The notes under the pieces are model-generated. The model was given only the letters and a program-made list of their open reading frames with translations. It made no database searches and was not told the DNA's origin. A stretch of 49,708 nucleotides of DNA from JBBDYG01 sp040901765. Lineage in GTDB: Bacteria > Planctomycetota > Planctomycetia > Pirellulales > Lacipirellulaceae. The stretch is taken from assembly GCA_040901765.1 (NCBI GenBank), contig JBBDYG010000012.1:1-49708 (forward strand). The letters run 5' to 3'. This document shows, piece after piece, positions 7,913 through 14,322 of the stretch; the first letter of the stretch is position 1, and the number at the start of each line of letters is the position of its first letter. The translations under genes and the position numbers were made by a program.

Positions 7913-8007
7913 CGGATGGCAGGGGTTACGATCCCTTTCGGCGCAAGCCGACCCTCACCGACCGCTTATAAGGCGGTTGTGGCGTCCAGACCACGAGGCT
8001 GCCATCC
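7913..8007 (-). tRNA. Allo-tRNA-like gene (9/3 fold, anticodon UAU), copy C
   Basis: 95 nt. Acceptor GGATGGCAG/CTGCCATCC (9 bp, perfect); D stem GTGG/CCAC with GG in the loop; anticodon stem ACCGC/GCGGT with loop CTTATAA (anticodon TAT); variable-arm stem TCGGC/GCCGA; T stem GGG/CCC (3 bp) with loop ATCGTAA; discriminator G; no encoded CCA. A 9-bp acceptor with a 3-bp T stem keeps the 12-bp coaxial arm and defines the 9/3 allo-tRNA class. G73 and the long variable arm are serine-tRNA-like, so it may be charged with Ser although the anticodon reads the Ile codon AUA (inference). The T loop lacks the usual T54, so function is less certain than the fold. Confidence 0.75.
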
Positions 8008-8017
8008 GAACGCTGAG

Positions 8018-8068
8018 GCGTCCCGGTGGAAGTGTCCGTTGCGCAGAGACTCCACCGAGACGCTTTTT
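8018..8068 (+). terminator. Strong hairpin with T run beyond the allo-tRNA
   Basis: GCGTC-c-CGGTGGA (8018-8030) pairs with TCCACCG-a-GACGC (8051-8063), followed by five T. On the plus strand it would end the RHH transcript after it has crossed the tRNA antisense. It may also mark the inner edge of module 1. Confidence 0.65.
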
Positions 8069-8078
8069 CTTGGGCCGC

Positions 8079-8312
8079 TCAGTCGGCCCCTAAACCCTCC
8101 TCATATGACACCTCCATTCTGATGGTGGTTTCACTCGCGGCGCGCTCCAGTAGAACGCGCTCAACCGCTTCTGGCGCAAACAGATACCGAGTTCCGGCAC
8201 GTAGGCATGGCACCCGGCCAGCATCCGCTTCGGCACGAAGCCACGCGATAGTCACTCGTAACCGTCGCGCCATGCGATTGATTGGCAGCAGGTTGGCATG
8301 GCTAGATTCCAT
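8079..8312 (-). CDS. Excisionase-like helix-turn-helix protein
   Basis: 77 residues. LLPINRMARRLRVTIAWLRA followed by EADAGRVPCLRAGTRYLFAP and EAVERVLLERA matches the winged helix-turn-helix of small excisionase/MerR-like (HTH_17) proteins: helix, recognition helix, beta wing with G-x-R-Y-L-F, then a C-terminal helix. Such proteins direct excision of integrative elements or regulate nearby promoters. No integrase is visible within the island, so a regulatory role is as likely. Located between the allo-tRNA of module 1 and an unknown 318-residue gene on the same strand. Confidence 0.65.
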   Translation of the reverse strand: MESSHANLLPINRMARRLRVTIAWLRAEADAGRVPCLRAGTRYLFAPEAVERVLLERAASETTIRMEVSYEEGLGAD

Positions 8313-8347
8313 GCCTTGATTGTCGCACGGTCGAACAGAATGTCAGT

Positions 8348-9304
8348 TCAAGTTTGTTCTAACTTTGAGATGAGTTTAGCAACGGCTATGCCTGCACTTG
8401 TTGCCGCTATGCCCTTCTTGGGGCCATGAGGGCGGCGCGCATAATGCACCACAATAAGCTCGTCGCTGGCCTTGTGTGCTGTTGCTCGGCTCAAATTGGC
8501 TCCCGATTCGATGTCGTCTAATGTCGAAACTACAGGGTGTCTTTGCGCCAAAAAGCACATGACCGACGCGGCCTCTTTGGTTAGTACCGGCGGGTCTTCG
8601 TTGCCCCCTTCGCCAGTTGACTGGGCGCACAGATCGGCTTCAACAAGCGGGCGAAGCCTCGAAGCCAAACTGCCAATGCCCCTAATAAAGTCCCGCACTG
8701 CGCCCAATCCAAGTCTCAGGTCATTAAGACTTTCCACTCGAATAGCCCGCGTCCCCCAGCAATGTAAGTACGCTTGCTGCTTTTCCTTTGGCATAGCTAG
8801 TACATTTTTCATCCACGACTTCCTCTCGTCTGGAATCTCCGGGACAATCGCGAGTAATGAAATAATCTTGGGCAGTGTGTGCCATAGCGACGGAAGCTCC
8901 GCGTGCAACAGGGTAGACTTCTTGTTCGCTTCCCAGAGGCGAGAGAATGCCCCGAAAATCAGGAGCGCCTCTTGCATCGTAAAGTGAATCATGTAAGGAG
9001 ATTTGTTCGGAACCGGACTAGGAAAATCAATTTCCGCCTGCGGGATGCGAAAAAAGTAAGAACTTTGTAGTGCGTTTTCTTCTTCGGAGATTGCCCGAAG
9101 AATGTCGAATAAAACGCCCTCGAACTCCCGCAAAACGATCTCTACATCGGCTAGCATCACTCGCCGTTCCTCCGCCGATTCAGGAAACGGTATTGGCGGT
9201 CGGCTGCTGCTATTGGCGCGACTTATTGCCGCTGCCAATGCCTCATCGAGATTATCGAATTCAAGAATTGAGCGTGCGCCCACCGGAACCACAACTTTCC
9301 GCAA
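8348..9304 (-). CDS. Unknown 318-residue accessory protein with C-terminal winged-helix-like region
   Basis: 318 residues, no signal peptide. I do not recognise a family. The N-terminal 200 residues are mostly helical (SAEERRVMLADVEIVLREFE, YMIHFTMQEALLIFGAFSRL). The last 80 (LTKEAASVMCFLAQRHPVVS ... ANLSRATAHKASDELIVVHY) resemble a winged helix: helix, helix, recognition helix with SRATAHKASDEL, then a wing. That suggests DNA binding or transcription control. Nothing in the neighbourhood names a pathway. Lower local GC than the flanking core genes supports horizontal origin. Confidence 0.65.
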   Translation of the reverse strand: MRKVVVPVGARSILEFDNLDEALAAAISRANSSSRPPIPFPESAEERRVMLADVEIVLREFEGVLFDILRAISEEENALQSSYFFRIPQAEIDFPSPVPNKSPYMIHFTMQEALLIFGAFSRLWEANKKSTLLHAELPSLWHTLPKIISLLAIVPEIPDERKSWMKNVLAMPKEKQQAYLHCWGTRAIRVESLNDLRLGLGAVRDFIRGIGSLASRLRPLVEADLCAQSTGEGGNEDPPVLTKEAASVMCFLAQRHPVVSTLDDIESGANLSRATAHKASDELIVVHYARRPHGPKKGIAATSAGIAVAKLISKLEQT

Positions 9305-9470
9305 CTGGCCGGCCGAGGGCGCGACTCAGGCGAAAGTTGGTGAAAGCCGGAATCGACGCCCAAGGCCGATGAGCGGGGATCAGCCGCTTTGCCAGAGCGT
9401 CATACATTTTAGATAATTGCCTACGGAATGCCCACGGGCCAAAATCAGCAACTCACTATTAGGACGCCAC

Positions 9471-9581
9471 CGTCTAACGGCAGCCGAGCGGAAGCAATAC
9501 GAAGCCGCAGCAGAGCGGGCGGGGCAAACCCTGACGGCATGGATCAGGGATAAGCTCAGTCGGGCCGCTAAGAGAGGCTAG
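9471..9581 (+). pseudogene. Truncated RHH protein gene, 3' part only
   Basis: Thirty-six codons, RLTAAERKQYEAAAERAGQ then TLTAWIRDKLSRAAKRG and a TAG at 9579-9581, almost identical to the C-terminal two thirds of the 13932-14108 protein. Homology stops abruptly at 9471; upstream codons have no similarity and no start codon or operator is seen. The stop codon directly abuts the 3' end of the opposing tRNA-like gene at 9582, exactly as in the intact copy at 13932. Confidence 0.8.
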
Positions 9582-9674
9582 CGGAGAGCGGGGGAATCGA
9601 ACCCTTCCGTGAGCGCACGGACTCCTACGGCAGGCTATAAGGCTGCTGCGCCACCAAGACGCGGGCCGCTCTCC
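9582..9674 (-). tRNA. Allo-tRNA-like gene (9/3 fold, anticodon UAU), copy A
   Basis: 93 nt. Acceptor GGAGAGCGG/CCGCTCTCC (9 bp, perfect); D arm GCG/CGC with TTGG in the loop; anticodon arm GCAG(C)/(C)CTGC with loop CTTATAG (anticodon TAT; the closing pair is C-C); variable-arm stem TCCGTG/CACGGA; T stem GGG/CCC with canonical loop TTCGATT; discriminator G; no CCA. Forcing a normal 7/5 fold leaves two A-C mismatches in the T stem, while the 9/3 fold pairs perfectly. Just upstream of the 5' end, GCTCTC can pair with GAGAGC of the acceptor strand, a possible competing hairpin. Abuts a truncated RHH gene. Confidence 0.8.
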
Positions 9675-9918
9675 GAGAATAGAGAGCACCCCGCCAGCAA
9701 CTTTTTAGGGTAATGGACATGGCGCGTCACACCGTATACGATAAAAAGCCCGGGAAAGCAGGTTTGGACCCCACTCCGTTAGGTTTTGGACACCAAACGA
9801 CACCTGCGTAGCTCTTAGGTTGTCAGGCCGGCTACGCCAATGCTCCCATTGGGCTTCCTGTTGTCGCGGGCAGCCAGAGTGATGTTCACGAAAACACCTC
9901 GGCACTGGCGACAACTCA

Positions 9919-10425
9919 CTAATCGGTTTCCATTTCATTCAGTTTGCTGACGACCAAATTCTCACCATTTGGCGTCAATTTCCATTTTCCGTGCCCCGTG
10001 CTGTCGAGGTAGCCGTATTTCTTTTTGGCATCGAATACTGCTACCGACATCTGAGATGGCTTAGTTTGGCCAGCAATAGTAAACCAGCCACTCATTTCTT
10101 TTGGCGAGAACGTGTCGCGGCTCTCGTACTGCTTAACATAATACGCGATTGCCGCGATCCGCTCGGCAGAATTCAATAATCGCAATTTGCGAATGAATTG
10201 CTTGATTGTTGTCCCGCTCGCTTTCTGGCCGTTTGACAGGCTATTGTCTGACTCGGTTTGAGGCGGAGTTTCATGGCTTTGCGGTGACTCTGGTCGAGCC
10301 GTGTTGATGCGAATCTCGGTCAGCAGCGGCGCGAGATTGCGAGCCTCCTGAAGCACGTCAAGTATGCGAGGCGCGTCGCCTTCGATGCTGATACGTTGGG
10401 CGGCAAAATCAAACACGACTTTCAT
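9919..10425 (-). CDS. Unknown 168-residue accessory protein
   Basis: 168 residues, soluble. N-terminal part (KVVFDFAAQRISIEGDAPRI, LDVLQEARNLAPLLTEIRIN) looks like a small alpha/beta domain, then a polar Ser/Gln linker (residues 60-90). The C-terminal half (FIRKLRLLNSAERIAAIAYY, EMSGWFTIAGQTKPSQMSVA, KWKLTPNGENLV) has winged-helix character. Not recognised. The C-terminal pattern resembles helical/winged modules of small DNA-binding or nucleotide-sensing accessory proteins, but no specific family can be defended. Lies in the island between allo-tRNA copy A and another winged-helix gene on the same strand. Confidence 0.6.
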   Translation of the reverse strand: MKVVFDFAAQRISIEGDAPRILDVLQEARNLAPLLTEIRINTARPESPQSHETPPQTESDNSLSNGQKASGTTIKQFIRKLRLLNSAERIAAIAYYVKQYESRDTFSPKEMSGWFTIAGQTKPSQMSVAVFDAKKKYGYLDSTGHGKWKLTPNGENLVVSKLNEMETD

Positions 10426-10546
10426 GGCGACGCCCTGTAGAGGGACTGTAGGCCGAGACTTCGAGGATTATAGTCCTTGAGTATTATATTAAGCAATACC
10501 CCAAATATAGATTTTTCTACATTCCAAACTACAACCATCCACGGCC

Positions 10547-11149
10547 TTACTCTCCCGCCAGCTCGTACTTCGCGCTCTTCCCCCGCACGAACTTCCCCCG
10601 GTACCGCTTGAGCATGTCCCGCACGGCCCGTGCTAGGCCCTCGGGCGTGGCATCCGTCCGGTATCCCCGCTGCCGCATCCCGACTACGATTTCAACCACG
10701 GTCCGCGGCCCTTCCTCGACCAGAACTTGCGCTACCACCTCATGCAGGGAGCGGGTTTCAATCGGCCCTTCCTCAACGTGCGATTCGCTGGCGATCCAGA
10801 GGGCGTAGTTCTGGCCCGTCTTGTAGAGCTTGCGAATCACGCCGCGATTGCACAAACGGGAAACGTAGGTGCGGACGGTCGGCTCGTTGTAAGACTTCCC
10901 GCTGGCGTCGTGTAGCCAGTGCATCATCTCGGCGATGGTGAACGGCTTGTCTTTGGGAATCAGCCGCGTGATTAGTTCGACCGTGTTTGGCCCTTCCTTG
11001 GGAACGGCCAGTTTAGGAAGCTGTGGAGGCACGCTGCGCTCCAGCGCTTCGATGGCCACAATATCCTTGCGGTAGACTCGGCGCGCTTCTGCAATCGCTG
11101 TGTCGCGTTTGGTGGCAGCGCTTTGGCGGAGTACACGATAGGGGTCCAT
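10547..11149 (-). CDS. Protein with two winged-helix domains (HARE-HTH-like)
   Basis: About 200 residues from ATG at 11149 (a GTG at 11176 in the same frame would add nine). The first winged helix is around residues 55-110 (FTIAEMMHWLHDASGKSYNE, TVRTYVSRLCNRGVIRKL). The second is around residues 130-195 (SLHEVVAQVLVEEGPRTVVE, IVVGMRQRGYRTDATPEGLA, DMLKRYRGKFVRGKSAKYEL), which has the look of HARE-HTH/R.Pab1-associated modules found in restriction and chromatin contexts. No catalytic domain is seen. Probably binds DNA. Divergent from the two plus-strand genes that follow. Confidence 0.65.
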   Translation of the reverse strand: MDPYRVLRQSAATKRDTAIAEARRVYRKDIVAIEALERSVPPQLPKLAVPKEGPNTVELITRLIPKDKPFTIAEMMHWLHDASGKSYNEPTVRTYVSRLCNRGVIRKLYKTGQNYALWIASESHVEEGPIETRSLHEVVAQVLVEEGPRTVVEIVVGMRQRGYRTDATPEGLARAVRDMLKRYRGKFVRGKSAKYELAGE

Positions 11150-11280
11150 GCCGCCATAATAGAAGCGATGCGGCACGGCTCAAGCGGGGCGGTCAGTCAG
11201 CAACACAGTCGTCGGACAGTACCGAATTTGAGGGGAAAACTCCCGCCGGACACGGCTCACGCCTCATCAGAATCAGATTC

Positions 11281-11619
11281 GACCGCCTATTCGATCATTT
11301 CCACAAAACTGAGAACAGTTCTAAACTGGAAGAGGCATGGCTAATTCCAGATGTTTGCCGTGATCCGTGCGGAATCTGGCGCGGTCTGGATCGGAAGGGG
11401 CAAGAAGAGTCATTCTGCTATGCGGGAATTCCGCTGGGTACATTTGCAGCAGAGCACAATTATATTGCCCATATACCGGACAACAGTGTGTTTCTAGTTT
11501 TTTTGACGCCGCAACTTGATGTGACGAAGTGGAGATTTTGTGAGCCAGACCCAGAAGTCTACGGCTATCCGATCGACCACAACACGCGATTTGGAGAGAA
11601 ACTATGGCCAACGGATTAG
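11281..11619 (+). CDS. Unknown protein, start not determined
   Basis: Convincing protein-like sequence begins near 11281 (FDRLFDHFHKTENSSKLEEA) and runs to TAG at 11617-11619 (EVYGYPIDHNTRFGEKLWPT). There is no ATG in this frame near the apparent start, so translation begins at a rare codon, or the 5' end is decayed or frameshifted. Rich in aromatic residues; no signal peptide or membrane segment. Its last 16 nt overlap the start of the next gene, suggesting coupled translation. Not recognised. Confidence 0.5.
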   Translation, partial: DRLFDHFHKTENSSKLEEAWLIPDVCRDPCGIWRGLDRKGQEESFCYAGIPLGTFAAEHNYIAHIPDNSVFLVFLTPQLDVTKWRFCEPDPEVYGYPIDHNTRFGEKLWPTD

Positions 11620-12047
11620 AACATTTTGCTGCCTTCCTCAAAAAATCTGGGGGTGAACGTGGTGAATTTCGGGCCGAACCTTACTATGAATCGGAGACAG
11701 ACTCGCTGATTTTCTACACCCGTGACGTACCCACCTACAGCAAGCGCATTACGCGATATTTGACGCTGTTCCTGTCGAGCGAAGACGAGTCGTTTGCTGG
11801 GATCGAGATCAAAGGGCTGAAAACTACCTTGATCCCAGCTCTGGAAGGAATGGAAAGCGTTCGGGTTGCAAGCCCCCTTGAGATTAAAGATGAAGATGGA
11901 GAAACCGTCTATCTTGAGGTGGCCGCAAGGGTGGCGCTAGGTGACACGTACATTGAGCCGCTTGATGGTCCGAATTTCGAGCAAATCAACAAGGCGACAC
12001 GGAACGTCAAGGTACATTTGCCAAAAGGGCAGCTTTGCACCAACTAA
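11604..12047 (+). CDS. Unknown 147-residue protein, coupled to upstream gene
   Basis: 147 residues starting MANGLEHFAAFLKKSGGERG. Regular strand-like stretches (ESETDSLIFYTRDVPTYSKR, YLTLFLSSEDESFAGIEIKG, GETVYLEVAARVALGDTYIE) suggest a beta-rich, single-domain cytoplasmic protein. Overlaps the end of the previous gene by 16 nt and is followed by a good terminator at 12074, so the pair forms a bicistronic unit. The two-gene layout of small unknown proteins in an island is reminiscent of toxin-antitoxin or immunity pairs, but there is no motif to support that. Confidence 0.65.
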   Translation: MANGLEHFAAFLKKSGGERGEFRAEPYYESETDSLIFYTRDVPTYSKRITRYLTLFLSSEDESFAGIEIKGLKTTLIPALEGMESVRVASPLEIKDEDGETVYLEVAARVALGDTYIEPLDGPNFEQINKATRNVKVHLPKGQLCTN

Positions 12048-12073
12048 CTGGTCGCAGCAATAAGCCGTACCGC

Positions 12074-12105
12074 AAAGAAGCCTCGCCCCGGCGAGGCTTC
12101 TTTTT
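12074..12105 (+). terminator. Rho-independent terminator after 12047
   Basis: AAAGAAGCCTCGCC (12074-12087) pairs perfectly with GGCGAGGCTTCTTT (12090-12103) with a 2-nt loop and a short T run. It closes the two-gene unit ending at 12047. Confidence 0.9.
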
Positions 12106-12286
12106 GCGACCTTCAAATTAGGACTCCAAAGCTATGAACAACGCTGGCGGGATCATCCTAGCTCTGTTTGGACTCGACCTCTTTGAATGGGTCTAAGTCG
12201 TCGTCGCGATTCTCACGGTCCAACTTCCCCTGTATAGCGTGGCTTGCCTCGGGGATCGTGACTGACTCGACCACCCAACTTGGGGG

Positions 12287-12377
12287 CTGCACACTTAGTC
12301 ACAGACCACCCACAAATCCCATGCCGCTCCCCGGACACACAAAATCACCCACCACCGGTCTGTGACTAAGTGTGCAG
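12287..12377. repeat. Palindromic element PE2 with perfect 21-bp arms
   Basis: Arms at 12287-12307 and 12357-12377 are perfect 21-bp inverted copies (they end CACAGACC / GGTCTGTG). The 49-nt loop contains CCGGACACACAAAATCA, shared exactly with PE1 at 6491, and then CCCACCACCGG, shared with PE3 at 15801. It looks like a small non-autonomous hairpin element related to the ends of the IS1-like modules. Confidence 0.75.
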
Positions 12378-12504
12378 GGCGGTTTTTAGGCCGTCCCGAG
12401 CGCTGATACTTTTTAATCAAAACCAGCAGGAAAAACTAACGGAATGGAAAACTGGGTAGGAAATCCTGGCGTAAGGTTTGCAGGACTATTGACGGCGTTC
12501 GGAT

Positions 12505-12541
12505 GGCCAGATAGCATGGCGTCCATGCCAGCTATCTGGCC
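12505..12541. repeat. Long hairpin upstream of the DUF6941-toxin operon
   Basis: GGCCAGATAGC (12505-12515) pairs with GCTATCTGGCC (12531-12541), continued inward by TGGC/GCCA with one bulged A. There is no T run. It lies in the roughly 700-bp gene-free interval 12048-12744, which otherwise holds PE2 and no convincing gene. Could be an operator or a dispersed repeat. Confidence 0.6.
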
Positions 12542-12744
12542 GCGGGTGAGGCCATTTTTCATCAAACTGACGACACGTTTTCCACATCGAAAATTGCATC
12601 TGGGCTGAAAAACCGATATACTTTATTGTTGCATCCAATGTCATGGAATGGGCGATGGATTTTCTGGATGCACGCAAACGGGAAATACGGATGTGACCTT
12701 GCGCCCTGCCGAAGGTAGCGGCGTTATTTTTTGCGCGGCGACAT

Positions 12745-13137
12745 ATGTCTAAACCGCAACCTCCCGAGCCGGTTTGTAAAGCAATCCTGCTTTGTCAAAA
12801 GACGATCATTGAGGCCGATACAGAGGCAGTTAGTTTAATTGGAGTTTTTGACAGCTTTGGCGTTGGTGATGATTTGGTGACTGGTAGTGCTGAGGCATTC
12901 TGTCAGATCACCGAAGCCGAAGGCGAGTACGAGTTAACGCTTGAAATTCACGACCTTTCGACCGGCTCCATCATCGCAAGGGGCGAGGGGATAACCCTGA
13001 TAATCAACGATCGGCTCATGCGAGCAAACGTAATTGTTCCAATTCCAGCAATGAAATTCTCACATACAGGGGTTTTTGACTTTGTGATCCTTGCCAACGG
13101 GGCAGAGATTGACCGGCAGACGTTCAACGTGAAATAA
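12745..13137 (+). CDS. DUF6941-like protein
   Basis: 130 residues. PEPVCKAILLCQKTIIEADT at the start, LIGVFDSF, then a beta-rich body ending VPIPAMKFSHTGVFDFVILA and NGAEIDRQTFNVK, which I match to the DUF6941 pattern of a small beta-sandwich with a terminal PxPGxYxFxLxxDG-like strand pair. Function of that family is unknown. No signal peptide. First gene of a tight plus-strand set (gaps of 14 and 7 nt) with a putative antitoxin and a MazF-type toxin; whether it takes part in that system is open. Confidence 0.6.
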   Translation: MSKPQPPEPVCKAILLCQKTIIEADTEAVSLIGVFDSFGVGDDLVTGSAEAFCQITEAEGEYELTLEIHDLSTGSIIARGEGITLIINDRLMRANVIVPIPAMKFSHTGVFDFVILANGAEIDRQTFNVK

Positions 13138-13151
13138 GCAGGGCTAAGAAC

Positions 13152-13400
13152 ATGACAACCACAGCCGGAAAATACGCGAAAGTCGTTAGCTTCCCTTCAC
13201 GCAAGTCGGTAGGGGTGGGCATCGGAGTTAGGAAGCACATGAGCATTACGCGCGTTGCAAAGCCGGTAGTGCAGCTAAATCCCCCGATTCCGATACCCGA
13301 TGCAAAAGGCAGCCTGAGCAACGCGAAATTGAGAAGACTCGCCAAGAAACGCCAGCCGCCCTCGTCGTGGTACGAGGGGGAAGAGGAACAACTTTTCTGA
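13152..13400 (+). CDS. Putative antitoxin of the MazF-type toxin
   Basis: 82 residues, basic N-terminus and acidic C-terminus (SLSNAKLRRLAKKRQPPSSW then YEGEEEQLF). The acidic, aromatic C-tail preceded by PP-S-W is typical of flexible antitoxin tails that bind MazF-fold toxins. No clear DNA-binding fold (AbrB or RHH) is visible in the N-terminal half, which is unusual for a MazE partner. Ends 7 nt before the toxin start, so the two are co-transcribed. Antitoxin role is inferred from position and tail composition. Confidence 0.55.
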   Translation: MTTTAGKYAKVVSFPSRKSVGVGIGVRKHMSITRVAKPVVQLNPPIPIPDAKGSLSNAKLRRLAKKRQPPSSWYEGEEEQLF

Positions 13401-13407
13401 GCGACCA

Positions 13408-13758
13408 GTGCCAAGCGTTCAACAGGGCAGCGTTATACGCGCTTGGGTAACCGATCCTAACGGAGGAAATCCCAAGACACGCCCGCTTGTAGTGGTCTCT
13501 ACTAATAGCGACATTTCCCGCGAAGGTACATTTATCGCCGTCGCGATCACGGGCCACCCGCCCGGCTCTGCTTTAGAGTCTGACGAGGTGCCGTTGCCTT
13601 GGAACGCTGAAGGCCGTTGCAAAAGTGGCCTCTCGAAACCATCTGTCGCGAAGTGTTCGTGGATGCGAGAACTGCCTTTAGCCGCCGTGGTCGATATAAA
13701 GGGCCACCTACGCGGAACCGAATTGGATGCCGTTACATTGAAAGTCTCGCAGGGTTAA
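13408..13758 (+). CDS. MazF/PemK-family endoribonuclease toxin
   Basis: 116 residues from GTG at 13408. Characteristic blocks: VQQGSVIRAWVTDPNGG, KTRPLVVVSTNSDI, AVAITGHPP, DEVPLPW and CKSGLSKPSVAKCSWMRELP, matching the PemK/MazF fold (first-strand G-x-V, KxRP, the TGL-KPS-type loop). Members cleave mRNA at short sequences. The KTRP arginine and the SGLSKPS segment, near known catalytic positions, are present, so it is probably active. Third gene after DUF6941 and the putative antitoxin. An allo-tRNA gene begins 80 nt downstream. Confidence 0.8.
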   Translation: MPSVQQGSVIRAWVTDPNGGNPKTRPLVVVSTNSDISREGTFIAVAITGHPPGSALESDEVPLPWNAEGRCKSGLSKPSVAKCSWMRELPLAAVVDIKGHLRGTELDAVTLKVSQG

Positions 13759-13838
13759 TTGCGAACCAAGCGAACTCCAAGTTGTCGTTTAATGCATGGC
13801 AACCGAAGTCAGACTACTCTGAAACTCTCCCATTCCTG

Positions 13839-13931
13839 GGAGAGTGGCCCGCGTCTTGGTGGCGCAGTCGTCTTATAAGCGACCGCAGGAGTCCGTGCGC
13901 TCACGGAAGGGTTCGATTCCCCCTCTCTCCG
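13839..13931 (+). tRNA. Allo-tRNA-like gene (9/3 fold, anticodon UAU), copy B
   Basis: 93 nt. Acceptor GGAGAGTGG/CCTCTCTCC (9 positions, one T-T mismatch); D arm GCG/CGC with TTGG; anticodon stem GTCGT/GCGAC with loop CTTATAA (anticodon TAT); variable-arm stem TCCGTG/CACGGA; T stem GGG/CCC with loop TTCGATT; discriminator G; no CCA. Compared with copy A, the anticodon stem has changed on both strands (GCAG/CTGC to GTCG/CGAC) while pairing is kept, which argues for selection on the RNA. ACTCTCCC at 13824-13831 is a perfect complement of GGGAGAGT at 13838-13845 and could compete with the acceptor stem. The stop codon of RHH gene 2 abuts its 3' end. Confidence 0.78.
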
Positions 13932-14108
13932 CTAGCCTCTCTTAGCGGCCCTGCTGAGCTTGTCCCTGATCCATGCTGACAGGGTTTGCCCCGCCCGCTC
14001 TGCGGCGGCCTCGTACTGCTTCCGCTCGGCTTCCGTAAGCCGAATCTGGAAAACCTGGCTCTTGGCTTCGGTTGGAGCGAGGGGCGGTCTACCCATGCGT
14101 TTTGACAT
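13932..14108 (-). CDS. Small ribbon-helix-helix-like DNA-binding protein 2
   Basis: 58 residues from ATG at 14108 (MSKRMGRPPLAPTEAKSQVF, then QIRLTEAERKQYEAAAERAG and QTLSAWIRDKLSRAAKRG). AT-hook-like GRPP at the N-terminus, a short strand VFQIRLT, then two helices: an RHH-type regulator. Homologous to the 7718-7909 protein and nearly identical over 36 residues to the fragment at 9471. Divergent from the second IS1-like transposase, as copy 1 is. The longer frame reaching to 14231 crosses the operator and terminator and was rejected. Confidence 0.75.
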   Translation of the reverse strand: MSKRMGRPPLAPTEAKSQVFQIRLTEAERKQYEAAAERAGQTLSAWIRDKLSRAAKRG

Positions 14109-14114
14109 GCCACA

Positions 14115-14185
14115 ATTGTAATGACAAAAAATCTTTTGGAAAGCCCATTTTCTCATTGACAGGAGTCGCATTATGTAATTACAAT
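14115..14185 (-). promoter_or_regulatory. Operator-like palindromes upstream of RHH gene 2
   Basis: TGTAATTACA (14174-14183) is a perfect palindrome. Near the start codon ATTGTAATGAC (14115-14125) is the inverse of GTAATTACAAT (14175-14185) with one mismatch. This matches copy 1, where a distal palindrome with core TGTCAATACA is followed by an inverted half-copy, but the bases differ, as if each RHH protein had its own operator. Confidence 0.5.
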
Positions 14186-14199
14186 AAGTATAGCCAATG

Positions 14200-14236
14200 A
14201 AAAACCCCGATGCAGCCTTGGCGGGCCACATCGGGG
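14200..14236 (-). terminator. Terminator between RHH gene 2 and transposase copy 2
   Basis: On the minus strand CCCCGATG (14236-14229) pairs with CATCGGGG (14212-14205), followed by TTTTT. It is the structural equivalent of 7569-7606 with a different sequence, and is followed on the other side by the same conserved CTAGAA-CCGGCTTTCGC block. Confidence 0.7.
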
Positions 14237-14248
14237 CAAACTAGAACC

Positions 14249-14322
14249 GGCTTTCGCTGATTCCAGCCTTGATACCTGAATCATAGCGAAAGCCCCAGCC
14301 CCGGGGAAGTTTCGCTATGATT
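14249..14322 (+). promoter_or_regulatory. Switchable leader of transposase copy 2
   Basis: Segments as in copy 1: GGCTTTCGCT (14249-14258), AGCGAAAGCC (14285-14294) and TTTCGCTATGATT (14310-14322) containing the ATG. The 13-bp stem 14279-14291/14310-14322 is perfect, and its inner CCCCAG...GGGG loop differs from copy 1 by one base. It is far better conserved than the flanking spacer. Confidence 0.6.

Larger units (their letters stand above)
6491..8068. mobile_element. Mobile module 1: IS1-like transposase, RHH repressor, allo-tRNA
   Basis: Order: palindromic edge PE1, transposase (minus), switchable leader, terminator, operators, RHH gene (plus), allo-tRNA (minus, tail-to-tail), strong hairpin. 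The same order, inverted and more decayed, is at 13824-14768. A third fragment (allo-tRNA plus RHH 3' end) is at 9471-9674. Seeing the same arrangement more than once is the evidence that it is one unit. The exact ends are inferred. Confidence 0.6.

Noticed and set aside
9582..9674. Reading the tRNA-like gene as a normal 7/5 tRNA-Ile (UAU)
   Set aside because: That fold leaves two A-C mismatches in the T stem and extra bases before the D stem; the 9/3 fold pairs fully and also fits the other two copies.
9705..9938. 77-codon minus-strand frame next to allo-tRNA A
   Set aside because: Composition is unlike its neighbours, no ribosome site, and it overlaps the 3' end of the 168-residue gene.
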